Positions 25,112 through 33,026 of a stretch of 64,000 nucleotides of DNA are shown here, piece by piece. The position numbers were made by a program, and so were the translations under genes. The DNA is from Ruoffia sp044336205 (GTDB taxonomy: Bacteria > Bacillota > Bacilli > Lactobacillales > Aerococcaceae). The notes under the pieces were generated by a model. The model saw only the letters and a program-made list of their open reading frames with translations, was not told the origin of the DNA and did no database searches. Every line of letters begins with the position of its first letter. Within the stretch, counting starts at the first letter, position 1. Location of the stretch: assembly GCA_044336205.1 (NCBI GenBank), contig CP172318.1, positions 248,001-312,000 on the forward strand, in the 5' to 3' direction.

Positions 25112-25735
25112 ATGAAATTTGATGAATTAATAGATACAGTTGCTCAAAGAGTAGAACAAGAATTGAATACAAGCTTTGAGTTAGAAGCAAGTGGACGACA
25201 TATTCATCTTTCGCGTGAGGCTGTGGATGCATTATTTGGCGAAGGATATGAATTAACTCCTAAAAAGTATTTATCGCAACCTGGACAATATGCTGCCGCC
25301 GAGCGGATCAGTGTCATTGGTCCAAAAGGTGTATTCCATAATGTGAGTATTCTAGGGCCAGTGAGAAATGAAAGCCAAGTAGAAATTTCGTTCACGGATG
25401 CTCGTGCAATAGGTGCTAAAGCTCAATTGCGTTTAAGTGGTGATACAAAAGGGACATCTGGTATTGTACTAATGAATGGATCTAAAGTTTATAAGTTAGA
25501 TCACGGATTAATTGTGGCTAAGCGACATATTCACGTAAACTCACAAGATGCTGAGAAATTAAAAGTTAAAGATAAAGAAGTCGTAAAGGTAAAGGTTATG
25601 AGTGATCGTCCGTTAATTTTTGACGATGTTGTCGTTAGAATTAGCCCAGATTTTAGAACGTTTATGCATATTGATTATGATGAAGCAAATGCCTGTGGAT
25701 TCGTTAATGGAACACGTGGAAGAATAATCAGATAG
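25112..25735 (+). CDS. pduL: Phosphate propanoyl/acetyltransferase PduL (EutD role)
   Basis: PduL turns acetyl-CoA into acetyl phosphate and recycles CoA inside the compartment. The 207-residue product has a targeting helix (MKFDELIDTVAQRVEQEL) followed by two PduL domains with the zinc-binding His motifs ASGRHIHLS and VAKRHIHVN, plus GPVRNESQVEISFTDA and FRTFMHIDYDEANA. It is unrelated to Pta. It is tightly packed between the EutT-like gene and the next gene. Confidence 0.93.
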   Translation: MKFDELIDTVAQRVEQELNTSFELEASGRHIHLSREAVDALFGEGYELTPKKYLSQPGQYAAAERISVIGPKGVFHNVSILGPVRNESQVEISFTDARAIGAKAQLRLSGDTKGTSGIVLMNGSKVYKLDHGLIVAKRHIHVNSQDAEKLKVKDKEVVKVKVMSDRPLIFDDVVVRISPDFRTFMHIDYDEANACGFVNGTRGRIIR

Positions 25736-25745
25736 GAATGATATT

Positions 25746-26390
25746 ATGAATCATTTAGAAGATTTAGTGGATGAGGTGACTAAAAGGGTTATGCTCGCTA
25801 TCAAAGAGAACTCAGTGACTGCTTTGAGTTCTGTCGAGAAGCCGACTCCAAAGTATACTTATTCATTAATTGGAAAAGAACGAAGCAAGGTTGAATCCTA
25901 TTTCAAACATCATGATTATGGTAGAAGTACTAACAACGATAAACAGTCTGATGTACTTGTAATCTCTGAAATTAATATGTATTCGATTCCGAGAATTGCG
26001 AATATAATTCCCATTAATGCTCAAGAGGAATTAATTCTAGATTATGTACAACAGGGTAAAACTGTTTACTTATTATCAGATTCAATCCAGGGTATGAATA
26101 ATAATACTGGAGATCAATTTAATAAAAAATATAATCAACATGTGAATGATCTCAAAAAGATGGGTATCCGAGTTGTTAATGAATCATTCTTTTCAATAGA
26201 AAATGAATTGAATTCAAGGACCGGTGAACATGGCACTAAGAAGAAATTAATTACTTTAGATTACATTCAATCATTTTCATTGAATAGAAATGATACATTC
26301 GAACTTGATAAGAATGTTATTATTACTCCTTTAGCAATGGATTATTTAAAGGATCTGAATATTCAAGTTAAGAGAAGAGGGATAGGATGA
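25746..26390 (+). CDS. Unknown eut-cluster protein, probable compartment cargo
   Basis: I do not recognise a named family for this 214-residue protein. Residues 3-20 (HLEDLVDEVTKRVMLAIK) are amphipathic and very like the N-terminal helix of PduL encoded just upstream, so encapsulation is likely. The middle (SDVLVISEINMYSIPRIANI) resembles a flavodoxin-like or Rossmann-like strand order. The end (LDKNVIITPLAMDYLKDLNI) repeats the motif seen at the start of the EutT-like protein (EKNTIITPAAKSYINEKKI). The stop overlaps eutN by 4 bp. Confidence 0.75.
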   Translation: MNHLEDLVDEVTKRVMLAIKENSVTALSSVEKPTPKYTYSLIGKERSKVESYFKHHDYGRSTNNDKQSDVLVISEINMYSIPRIANIIPINAQEELILDYVQQGKTVYLLSDSIQGMNNNTGDQFNKKYNQHVNDLKKMGIRVVNESFFSIENELNSRTGEHGTKKKLITLDYIQSFSLNRNDTFELDKNVIITPLAMDYLKDLNIQVKRRGIG

Positions 26391-26656
26391 TTATCGGAAA
26401 AGTAGTTGGAAATCTTTGGGCGACACGTAAAGATGAAAAGTTAAATGGCTTAAAATTTCTAATTGTGAAGAAACAAATTAATAAAAATGTTTATAGTGAA
26501 GAATTAGTCATAGCTGTTGATAATGCAGGTGCCGGGATTGAGGATGAAGTAATCATTACTACTGGAAGTTCAGCTAGAATTTCACTCCAAGGTCGAGATG
26601 TACCTGTTGACATGGTGATTGTCGGTATTATCGATAAGATAGACTACATAGAGTGA
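26387..26656 (+). CDS. eutN: Pentameric vertex protein EutN
   Basis: EutN/CcmL-type proteins close the vertices of the shell. The 89-residue product has MIIGKVVGNLWATRKDEKL at the N-terminus, then VAVDNAGAGIEDEVIITTGS and DMVIVGIIDKIDYIE, all family features. It starts at ATG 26387 inside the end of the preceding gene, and eutH follows 13 bp after the stop. Confidence 0.94.
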   Translation: MIIGKVVGNLWATRKDEKLNGLKFLIVKKQINKNVYSEELVIAVDNAGAGIEDEVIITTGSSARISLQGRDVPVDMVIVGIIDKIDYIE

Positions 26657-26669
26657 AAGGAATGAGCTT

Positions 26670-27776
26670 ATGAGTATTAATGAAATAATCGTTTGGATTA
26701 TGGTAATAATCATGATCCTCGGTGCCATTGATAAAATCATTGGTAATAAATTCGGCCTAGGAGAGCAATTTGAAGAAGGGATCATGGCGATGGGATCTCT
26801 GACCTTATCCATGGCCGGTATTATCGTATTGGCACCTAAATTATCTGACTGGTTAAGTCCTGTTATTGTTCCTTTGTTTGAATTATTTGGCGCTGATCCT
26901 GCGATGTTTGCTGGAACGATTCTAGCAAACGATATGGGAGGGTACTTTTTAGCCAGCCAGATGACGAATGACCCTGCCATCGTTGGGTTTTCAGGGTTGA
27001 TTCTGGGGGCTTTAATGGGGCCAACTCTAGTGTTTACCATACCGGTTGGACTTGGAATCATTGAAGAAAGTGATCGTTCAGCTTTAGCACAGGGAATTCT
27101 ATGCGGAATTATCACTGTGCCATTAGGAGCGATCGTTGGTGGACTTCTTGTAGGCCTTAGCTTCAGTGCTGTAATTGTTAACTTAATTCCAATTATCATT
27201 ATTTCTATATTAATTGCTGCTGGAATGTGGGTATTCCCTAATCAATTAATTAAAGGATTTATCTTCTTTGGGAAGATTATCGTAGCCATTGCAACACTTG
27301 GTTTAGTTGTTGGAGCACTAGAATTCCTAGTAGGTGTTAAAGTGTTCGAGAACCAAGATTCATTAAGTGTTGCGTTTGAAACAGTGGGCGGAATCGCAAT
27401 TACTTTAGCTGGTGCTTACGGATTAGTATTCTTAATTACTAAGATCTTCGGTAAACAATTACTTAAAGTTGGTAATGCACTCGGGATGAACGAAGTAGCC
27501 GCAGCGGGTATGATTGCGACTTTAGCGAATAATATCGCTATGTTTAAGACATTAAAAGATATGGATGCACGCGGGAAAGTTATTAACGTTGCTTTTGCTG
27601 TATCTGCATCATTTACAATTGGTGATCACCTAGGATTTACGGCAGGTGTTGCGCCAGAATTTATTACACCGATGATTGTAGCTAAACTAATTGGTGGCGT
27701 TACTGCAATATTCGTTGCTTTATTCTTTGTAAGCAAAATTTTAAAACCTGATACTAACAAAATTGAATCTATTTAG
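26670..27776 (+). CDS. eutH: Ethanolamine transporter EutH
   Basis: EutH is an integral membrane permease for ethanolamine. The 368-residue product has about ten hydrophobic segments, and typical segments such as KFGLGEQFEEGIMAMGSL, ANDMGGYFLASQM, LGMNEVAAAGMIATLANNIA and FTIGDHLGFTAGV. Length is normal for the family. GGAATGAG precedes ATG 26670. Confidence 0.94.
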   Translation: MSINEIIVWIMVIIMILGAIDKIIGNKFGLGEQFEEGIMAMGSLTLSMAGIIVLAPKLSDWLSPVIVPLFELFGADPAMFAGTILANDMGGYFLASQMTNDPAIVGFSGLILGALMGPTLVFTIPVGLGIIEESDRSALAQGILCGIITVPLGAIVGGLLVGLSFSAVIVNLIPIIIISILIAAGMWVFPNQLIKGFIFFGKIIVAIATLGLVVGALEFLVGVKVFENQDSLSVAFETVGGIAITLAGAYGLVFLITKIFGKQLLKVGNALGMNEVAAAGMIATLANNIAMFKTLKDMDARGKVINVAFAVSASFTIGDHLGFTAGVAPEFITPMIVAKLIGGVTAIFVALFFVSKILKPDTNKIESI

Positions 27777-27786
27777 GTAGAATGCT

Positions 27787-28878
27787 ATGGTTAAAGTAAA
27801 TCAATCTATTCAATTAAAGGAAAATTTCAAATTAAAAAATAGGTTAATGATGGCACCGATGACGACTAGTAGTGCACAGAGCAATGGTGCGATTTCTGAA
27901 GAGGATTTAGAATTTTTTGCACATTATTCTAGAGGGTTTAGTGCAATTATTGTAGGTTCACAAGCTGTTTCGATCTTAGGTAATGCTTTTGCAAAGGGTT
28001 GGGAGATATATGATGAAGAAGTAGATAGTCAACTTCAAAAATTGGTTGATGTCATACATAATAATGATGCAAAGGCAATATTACAACTGTATCATGCAGG
28101 TAGACTGGCAGATCCGTCACTGATTCGCCATCACCAACCGGTAGCACCAAGTGAAGTACCTATACCTAGAAGCTTCGCATCATACCCTAGAAAATTATCG
28201 AACTTAGAAATTGAACAGATTATTGATGACTTTTGTCACGCTACATTAAAAGCAATAAAGTTAGGCTATGATGGCGTTGAAATTCATGGGGCGAATACTT
28301 ATTTGGTACAACAATTTTTCTCTCCTCACTCTAATAGACGAACTGATAAATGGGGTGGATCTTTCAACAGGCGAACACGATTCGCGAGGGAATTGATTAC
28401 ACGTATGCATCAAGTAATAGAAAAACATACCAATGAAGATTTTGTTTTAGGTTTTCGATTTTCTCCAGAGGAGTATGAGACTCCTGGGATTAGAATGGCT
28501 GATACTTTAAAGTTACTGAAAATATTAGATGAGATGCCTTTAGATTATTTGCATATCTCATTATCTGAATATGATAAAGTATCAATGGATGGTATAGTTA
28601 TTATGGATGCAATCGTATCGTTGAATTTATCCACTCCTTTTATTGCTGGTGGGGGAGTTCGTAAGACAGAGGATATCACACAACTATTAAAATTAATACC
28701 TATTATATCTGTGGCGAATGCACCAATTATTGATTCTGAGTGGGCAGAGAAGATTCTTGCTAACAGTGATCAGATCAAAGAAAAAAATTTAATGAGTGAG
28801 CTGGATAGTTTGCATCTGCCATCTGGTATCAAAAAAATAATGACAGATTATCCTACTCTTTACCTTATTAATAAATAA
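27787..28878 (+). CDS. NADH:flavin oxidoreductase, old yellow enzyme family
   Basis: The 363-residue TIM-barrel FMN enzyme has the OYE pattern: NRLMMAPMTT, FSAIIVGSQ, LQLYHAGRLA, GYDGVEIHGANTYLVQQFFS, NRRTDKWGGSFNRR and FIAGGGV. OYE enzymes reduce activated C=C or other electron-poor bonds. It is not a standard eut gene. It sits between eutH and cblT with spacers of 10 and 13 bp, so it is co-expressed with ethanolamine and B12 salvage. A role in corrinoid or aldehyde-adduct reduction is only a guess. Confidence 0.88.
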   Translation: MVKVNQSIQLKENFKLKNRLMMAPMTTSSAQSNGAISEEDLEFFAHYSRGFSAIIVGSQAVSILGNAFAKGWEIYDEEVDSQLQKLVDVIHNNDAKAILQLYHAGRLADPSLIRHHQPVAPSEVPIPRSFASYPRKLSNLEIEQIIDDFCHATLKAIKLGYDGVEIHGANTYLVQQFFSPHSNRRTDKWGGSFNRRTRFARELITRMHQVIEKHTNEDFVLGFRFSPEEYETPGIRMADTLKLLKILDEMPLDYLHISLSEYDKVSMDGIVIMDAIVSLNLSTPFIAGGGVRKTEDITQLLKLIPIISVANAPIIDSEWAEKILANSDQIKEKNLMSELDSLHLPSGIKKIMTDYPTLYLINK

Positions 28879-28891
28879 TCGAGGTGTTTAA

Positions 28892-29380
28892 TTGAAAACC
28901 AAGCAACTTGTATTAGTTAGCTTCTTAATAGCATTAACAATTATAGGTGGTCATGTTAAAGTGTTTGGTTCAATTGCTTTGGACTTAGCCCCATCAATGG
29001 TTGGGACTTTATTATTGAATCCGGTATTAGGGATGTTCCTAGCTTTTTCTGGGCATTTAATATCAGCGTTAATAGCAGGATTTCCACTTACATTACCTGT
29101 GCATCTTATTATTAGTGTGATGATGAGTTTAACTATGTTTGTTTATGGGAAAATCCGCGTTCATAACACGAATAAAAAAACTATAATTATTTTAAGTGAT
29201 ATCGTCGCTTTTGTTTTTAATGTATTTATTGCTCAATTACCTTTAATTCCATTATTAGGTTTACCAATTCTTGCTAGTTTAACACCAGCATTGGCTCTTG
29301 CATCAATCCTCAATATAATAACAGCAGAATTGGTATACCATGCTATCCCTACTACTATAACGAAGAGAGTGGGAATTTAA
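28892..29380 (+). CDS. cblT: Alpha-ribazole transporter CblT, ECF S-component-like
   Basis: The 162-residue protein has five or six membrane helices (KQLVLVSFLIALTIIGGHV, LDLAPSMVGTLLLNPVLGMF, then PLTLPVHLIISVMMSL and onward), the layout of ECF S-components. In Firmicutes lacking CobT, this gene type pairs with cblS for uptake of alpha-ribazole. The pairing is supported here by cblS at 9811 and cobC overlapping directly downstream. It starts at TTG 28892 after GAGGTG. The ECF energising module is not in the window. Confidence 0.8.
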   Translation: MKTKQLVLVSFLIALTIIGGHVKVFGSIALDLAPSMVGTLLLNPVLGMFLAFSGHLISALIAGFPLTLPVHLIISVMMSLTMFVYGKIRVHNTNKKTIIILSDIVAFVFNVFIAQLPLIPLLGLPILASLTPALALASILNIITAELVYHAIPTTITKRVGI

Positions 29381-29943
29381 TGGCTATTACCTTTGTTAGA
29401 CATGGTGAGACAGAAGCGAATAAATTAAGAAAATATTATGGTAAGACAGATCTTCCTTTGAATATGACTGGAATGAATCAGATGAGGGCAGTAGCTCGTC
29501 AGTTAGAAGCTTATGATTGTAATTTGATAATTCATTCTGGATTAACACGCGCAAGACAAAGTGCTGAGATTATTATGAATGAGAATTGTCTCAGTAACAT
29601 TGAAATTGAGCTTAATAACAATTATAATGAAAGGGATTTCGGTTCTTGGGAAATGTTAGATGCGAATCAAATTAAGTCGCTTTATCCCGAGGATTGGAAT
29701 AACTTTATTAATGATCCCTTTAACACAACCCCTTTAAAGGCTGAATCCTACAAAGCATTTCAGAATAGAGTAAACACAGAATTCCAACTTTTAATTGATG
29801 AGTTGAAATCAACGGATTCTATTCTATTTGTAGGTCATGGAGGAGTGATTCGAGAGATCATTGCTAATTTTTTTGCTAAGGATATTAACTATTGGGATAT
29901 AAGGGTTGAATGTGGCCGGGTATATAGATATGAGCTAGGCTAA
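29380..29943 (+). CDS. cobC: Histidine phosphatase, probable alpha-ribazole phosphatase CobC
   Basis: The 187-residue phosphoglycerate-mutase-fold protein has the catalytic FVRHGETEANKLRKYYG at the N-terminus, SGLTRARQSAEII, the acid YNERDFGSWE and FVGHGGVIREI. In B12 clusters this family removes phosphate from alpha-ribazole phosphate or cobalamin 5'-phosphate. It starts at ATG 29380 overlapping the cblT stop, which supports the assignment. It ends the transcript before the second riboswitch. Confidence 0.85.
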   Translation: MAITFVRHGETEANKLRKYYGKTDLPLNMTGMNQMRAVARQLEAYDCNLIIHSGLTRARQSAEIIMNENCLSNIEIELNNNYNERDFGSWEMLDANQIKSLYPEDWNNFINDPFNTTPLKAESYKAFQNRVNTEFQLLIDELKSTDSILFVGHGGVIREIIANFFAKDINYWDIRVECGRVYRYELG

Positions 29944-30019
29944 AGCATTATCTCAATAATTAATAAAATTTTTTGAAAGGAGGAATATTTACTTTTAAAT
30001 TGAAATATACAATATATTT

Positions 30020-30175
30020 GCTTAACAGCCGATACTGTATCGAGGGAATCAGATGAAACTTCTGAACTAACCCAGTAACCGTGAAGTTGACGAACAGATA
30101 ATAGAGCCACTGTGAGAACGGGAAGGCTATCTCAGTAGGATGACACTAAGTCGGGAGACCTGAATATATTGAAAG
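30020..30175 (+). promoter_or_regulatory. Cobalamin riboswitch (second copy)
   Basis: The region between cobC and btuF holds GGGAATCAGATGAAACTTCTG, GAGCCACTGTGAG near 30104 and the B12 box AAGTCGGGAGACCTG near 30147, all core parts of the cobalamin aptamer. A downstream stem (GGATAGGTG.. with ..CATCTATTCC, about 30193-30246) ends shortly before the GGAGG of btuF and may act as the expression platform. It should repress the btuF-to-pduO operon when B12 is plentiful. Confidence 0.88.
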
Positions 30176-30268
30176 AGCTATTTACCGCTGGGGATAGGTG
30201 TGTGTTATGTCGAATTTAATATGATATTCCTATAACATCTATTCCTTCAAAAGAAATGGAGGATAAGA

Positions 30269-31207
30269 ATGAAAAAAATTAAATTTACAATTGCAAAAAG
30301 TTTATTAGTTATGTTAGTCATGTTGTTTGGGGTTAACTTAGTATCACCTTCTACACAAGTGCTTGCGACAGCTACTGAAGAAATCACTGTAACAGATATG
30401 GTCGGAAAAGAAGTTACCTTGGAAGGACCAGCTACGCGCTTAGTTGTATTAGCCCCATCGAATGCTGAGATTTTGTTCGCATTAGGTACCGGTGATGTGA
30501 TTATTGGTAGAGGTGAATATGTAGATTATCCAGCTGAGGAAGTGGAAGATATTCCACAACTTGCAACAGGTGAGGATATGAACCTTGAAGAGATTATAGC
30601 ACTTGATCCAGAAATAGTTATTTCGACGACTGGAACTCAAACTGAAGACCAATTAGGACAGCTAGAAGAAGTAGGCATTAAAGTCATTACAATCGATGCT
30701 TCAACCATTGAAGAAGTATATGAATCAATTGAATTATTAGGGAAAGTTGTTGACCGCGAAGAAGAAGCGGATGATTTAATTGAAGAGATGCAATCGACTT
30801 TCGATGAATATAGCCAAAAGGCTGATGAAGCAAGTGAAGAAGACTTTAGTGTTTATTATGAAATTTCACCCTTAGAGTTTGGTCTTTGGACAGGTGGACA
30901 AAATACATTTATGGATGAAATTGGGCAAATGCTTAACCTAGAAAATATTTTCAGTGATGTCGATGGATGGGCTGAAATCTCAGAGGAGCAAGTTTTAGAC
31001 TTGAACCCGGACTATATAATTACAACAACAATGCCAATGGAAGGCTTAGACCCGGTTGAAGAAATTCTTGGACGTAATGGTTGGGATGCTGTATCTGCCG
31101 TTGAGTCTAAGAATGTTTTCCAAGCAAATTCAGATGAGTTTACAAGACCTGGACCTCGTTTAAAAGATGCAATTGTCACTTTATACGAGTTTATTTACGG
31201 TGAGTAA
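30269..31207 (+). CDS. btuF: Cobalamin/corrinoid ABC transporter substrate-binding protein
   Basis: The 312-residue class III binding protein has VTDMVGKEVTLEGPATRLVV, NAEILFALGTGDVIIGRGEY, LNPDYIITTTM and FTRPGPRLKDAI, the usual metallophore/B12-binding fold. The riboswitch upstream and btuC/btuD downstream identify the substrate as a corrinoid. It has a signal peptide with a probable type I cleavage after VLATA (about residue 36). Unusually for a Gram-positive binding protein there is no lipobox, and in fact no Cys at all, so its anchoring is unclear. Confidence 0.88.
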   Translation: MKKIKFTIAKSLLVMLVMLFGVNLVSPSTQVLATATEEITVTDMVGKEVTLEGPATRLVVLAPSNAEILFALGTGDVIIGRGEYVDYPAEEVEDIPQLATGEDMNLEEIIALDPEIVISTTGTQTEDQLGQLEEVGIKVITIDASTIEEVYESIELLGKVVDREEEADDLIEEMQSTFDEYSQKADEASEEDFSVYYEISPLEFGLWTGGQNTFMDEIGQMLNLENIFSDVDGWAEISEEQVLDLNPDYIITTTMPMEGLDPVEEILGRNGWDAVSAVESKNVFQANSDEFTRPGPRLKDAIVTLYEFIYGE

Positions 31208-31223
31208 TCGCACAATATCGTCT

Positions 31224-31247
31224 AGACCTGCTTTTTTTAGCAGGTCT
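31224..31247 (+). terminator. Intra-operon hairpin between btuF and btuC
   Basis: AGACCTGCT pairs with AGCAGGTCT across a T-rich 6-nt loop, followed by ATTTG. The weak T-run suggests a partial terminator or a 3' stabiliser, so binding protein could be made in excess of permease. Confidence 0.6.
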
Positions 31248-31270
31248 ATTTGTTAGGAGAATGATTGATT

Positions 31271-32266
31271 ATGAGAAAGTATAGTTTTGCAATTGGTATT
31301 TTTCTGCTAGTTTTTGTACTCTGTGTAAGTGTAGGGAGTGTAACGATTCCAGTGGAGGACATTCTTCATTCTTTCAATGCTCTTATTACGGGACAAGAAC
31401 TGAATAACCAATATGATCGGATTATTTATTATATTCGCATACCTCGAGTTATCGTGTCAGGGCTAGTAGGCGTTTCGTTGGCACTCTCTGGTGCGATTAT
31501 GCAGGGATTATTAAAAAATCCTTTAGCGGATGGTTCGACGTTAGGGATTTCTAGTGGAGCCTCTTTAGGAGCAGTTGTAGCTATTATAACGGGCTTTAAT
31601 ATTCCATACCTTCCATTTTATGGGACAGTCATTATGGCTATTATCTTTGCCTTTGGATCGCTTATGTTAATTCTTACTATATCCTATCGAATTGATAAGA
31701 CTTTATCTAACAACACAGTAATTTTAGTAGGGGTTATTTTTTCAATGTCTACGAGTAGTTTGATAAGTCTTTTGATTGCTATCTTCAACAATGACATTCA
31801 AAGGATTATATTTTGGACCATGGGGTCTTTATCGGGATCCACATATGAAAATGCAATACTGTTATTAGGGACGATTATCATTTTTGGAGGCATTGCACTA
31901 TTTAAGGCTGAAGAAATGAATGCTTTTTCTTTAGGTGAAGACCAAGCTCGTAATCTAGGAGTTGATGTAAAAAGAGTAAGGATTCTGTTATTTTTATGTT
32001 CCTCTGCGTTAATAGGTGCCGCAGTATCCGTAGGAGGGAATATTGGTTTTGTTGGATTAATTATTCCGCATATGACGCGGTTAATCTTTGGTTCCAATCA
32101 TCGAATTGTACTACCAATGACAGTGTTTATTGGGGCGATTTTCGTAATGATTACGGACTTAATTTCTAGGTCTATGTTTAGCCCAACAGAATTACCTATT
32201 GGTGTCATTACGGCATTAATTGGGTCAGTACTATTTCTGGTTATCTTCTCAAGAAGGAGGGCATAA
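31271..32266 (+). CDS. btuC: Corrinoid ABC transporter permease
   Basis: The 331-residue FecCD/BtuC-type permease has about ten helices and the family segments RIPRVIVSGLVGVSLALSGA, QGLLKNPLADGSTLGISSGA, ILVGVIFSM and GNIGFVGLIIPHMTRLIFGS. ATG 31271 follows AGGAGAATG. btuD starts 4 bp after its stop, so the two are translationally coupled. Confidence 0.93.
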   Translation: MRKYSFAIGIFLLVFVLCVSVGSVTIPVEDILHSFNALITGQELNNQYDRIIYYIRIPRVIVSGLVGVSLALSGAIMQGLLKNPLADGSTLGISSGASLGAVVAIITGFNIPYLPFYGTVIMAIIFAFGSLMLILTISYRIDKTLSNNTVILVGVIFSMSTSSLISLLIAIFNNDIQRIIFWTMGSLSGSTYENAILLLGTIIIFGGIALFKAEEMNAFSLGEDQARNLGVDVKRVRILLFLCSSALIGAAVSVGGNIGFVGLIIPHMTRLIFGSNHRIVLPMTVFIGAIFVMITDLISRSMFSPTELPIGVITALIGSVLFLVIFSRRRA

Positions 32267-32270
32267 GTCT

Positions 32271-33026
32271 ATGTTTAAAGTAAAAGACCTAAGTATTAGC
32301 TATGGTAAGAAGAATATAATTAACAATGTTAGTTTTGAGGTAAATACTAAGGACTGGTTTATGATAATCGGACCTAACGGAGTCGGAAAGTCATCATTGG
32401 TAAATGCGATATCAGGATCGTTATCTTATGATGGAATGATTGATTTTATGGGCATGGACGTTAAAAGTATGCCTCCTAAAATTAAAGCTCAAAAAATTGG
32501 GATACTAACGCAGCATCATAATGTCACTTACCCCTACTCTGTTGAAGAAATTGTCAGTTTAGGCAGGTATGCCTACCGTAATGGTATGTTTAGTAGTCTT
32601 TCAAAGGAAGATAAAATTCAAATTGATAAAGCATTACATATTACAGGTTTGGATAACTATAAGAAAATGTCTGTGCTATCTCTTTCCGGTGGGGAAGTAC
32701 AGAGGGTATTTTTAGCCCAAGTATTAGCACAAAACCCTAAAGTGCTAATCTTAGATGAACCTGCCAATCACTTAGATTTAGCTTATCAGGAACAAATCTT
32801 TGCAACGATTAATGAGTGGTTGCAAGAAGATGATCGCTGTGTCATTAGTATCATCCATGATTTAAGCGTTGTTAAATATTATGGAAATCGTGGAATATTA
32901 CTACATAATAAACAGTTGCTTGCTAACGGTGACATTGAAAATGTTCTAGAAACCAGCCACTTGGAAAGGGCTTATCAAGTCGATGTAAAAGACATTATGA
33001 AGAGTAGGTATGAATTATGGAAATGA
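32271..33026 (+). CDS. btuD: Corrinoid ABC transporter ATPase
   Basis: The 251-residue ABC ATPase has Walker A GPNGVGKSS, Q-loop LTQHHNV, signature LSGGEVQRVFLAQ, Walker B VLILDEPANHLD and switch His IIHDLS. ATG 32271 follows AAGGAGGGC. The stop overlaps the start of cobD by 10 bp. With BtuF and BtuC it forms a complete importer. Confidence 0.93.
   Translation: MFKVKDLSISYGKKNIINNVSFEVNTKDWFMIIGPNGVGKSSLVNAISGSLSYDGMIDFMGMDVKSMPPKIKAQKIGILTQHHNVTYPYSVEEIVSLGRYAYRNGMFSSLSKEDKIQIDKALHITGLDNYKKMSVLSLSGGEVQRVFLAQVLAQNPKVLILDEPANHLDLAYQEQIFATINEWLQEDDRCVISIIHDLSVVKYYGNRGILLHNKQLLANGDIENVLETSHLERAYQVDVKDIMKSRYELWK

Noticed and set aside
26582..27199. Minus-strand open frame of 205 codons opposite eutH
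   Set aside because: It mirrors the hydrophobic codon pattern of eutH; no start signal and no domain.
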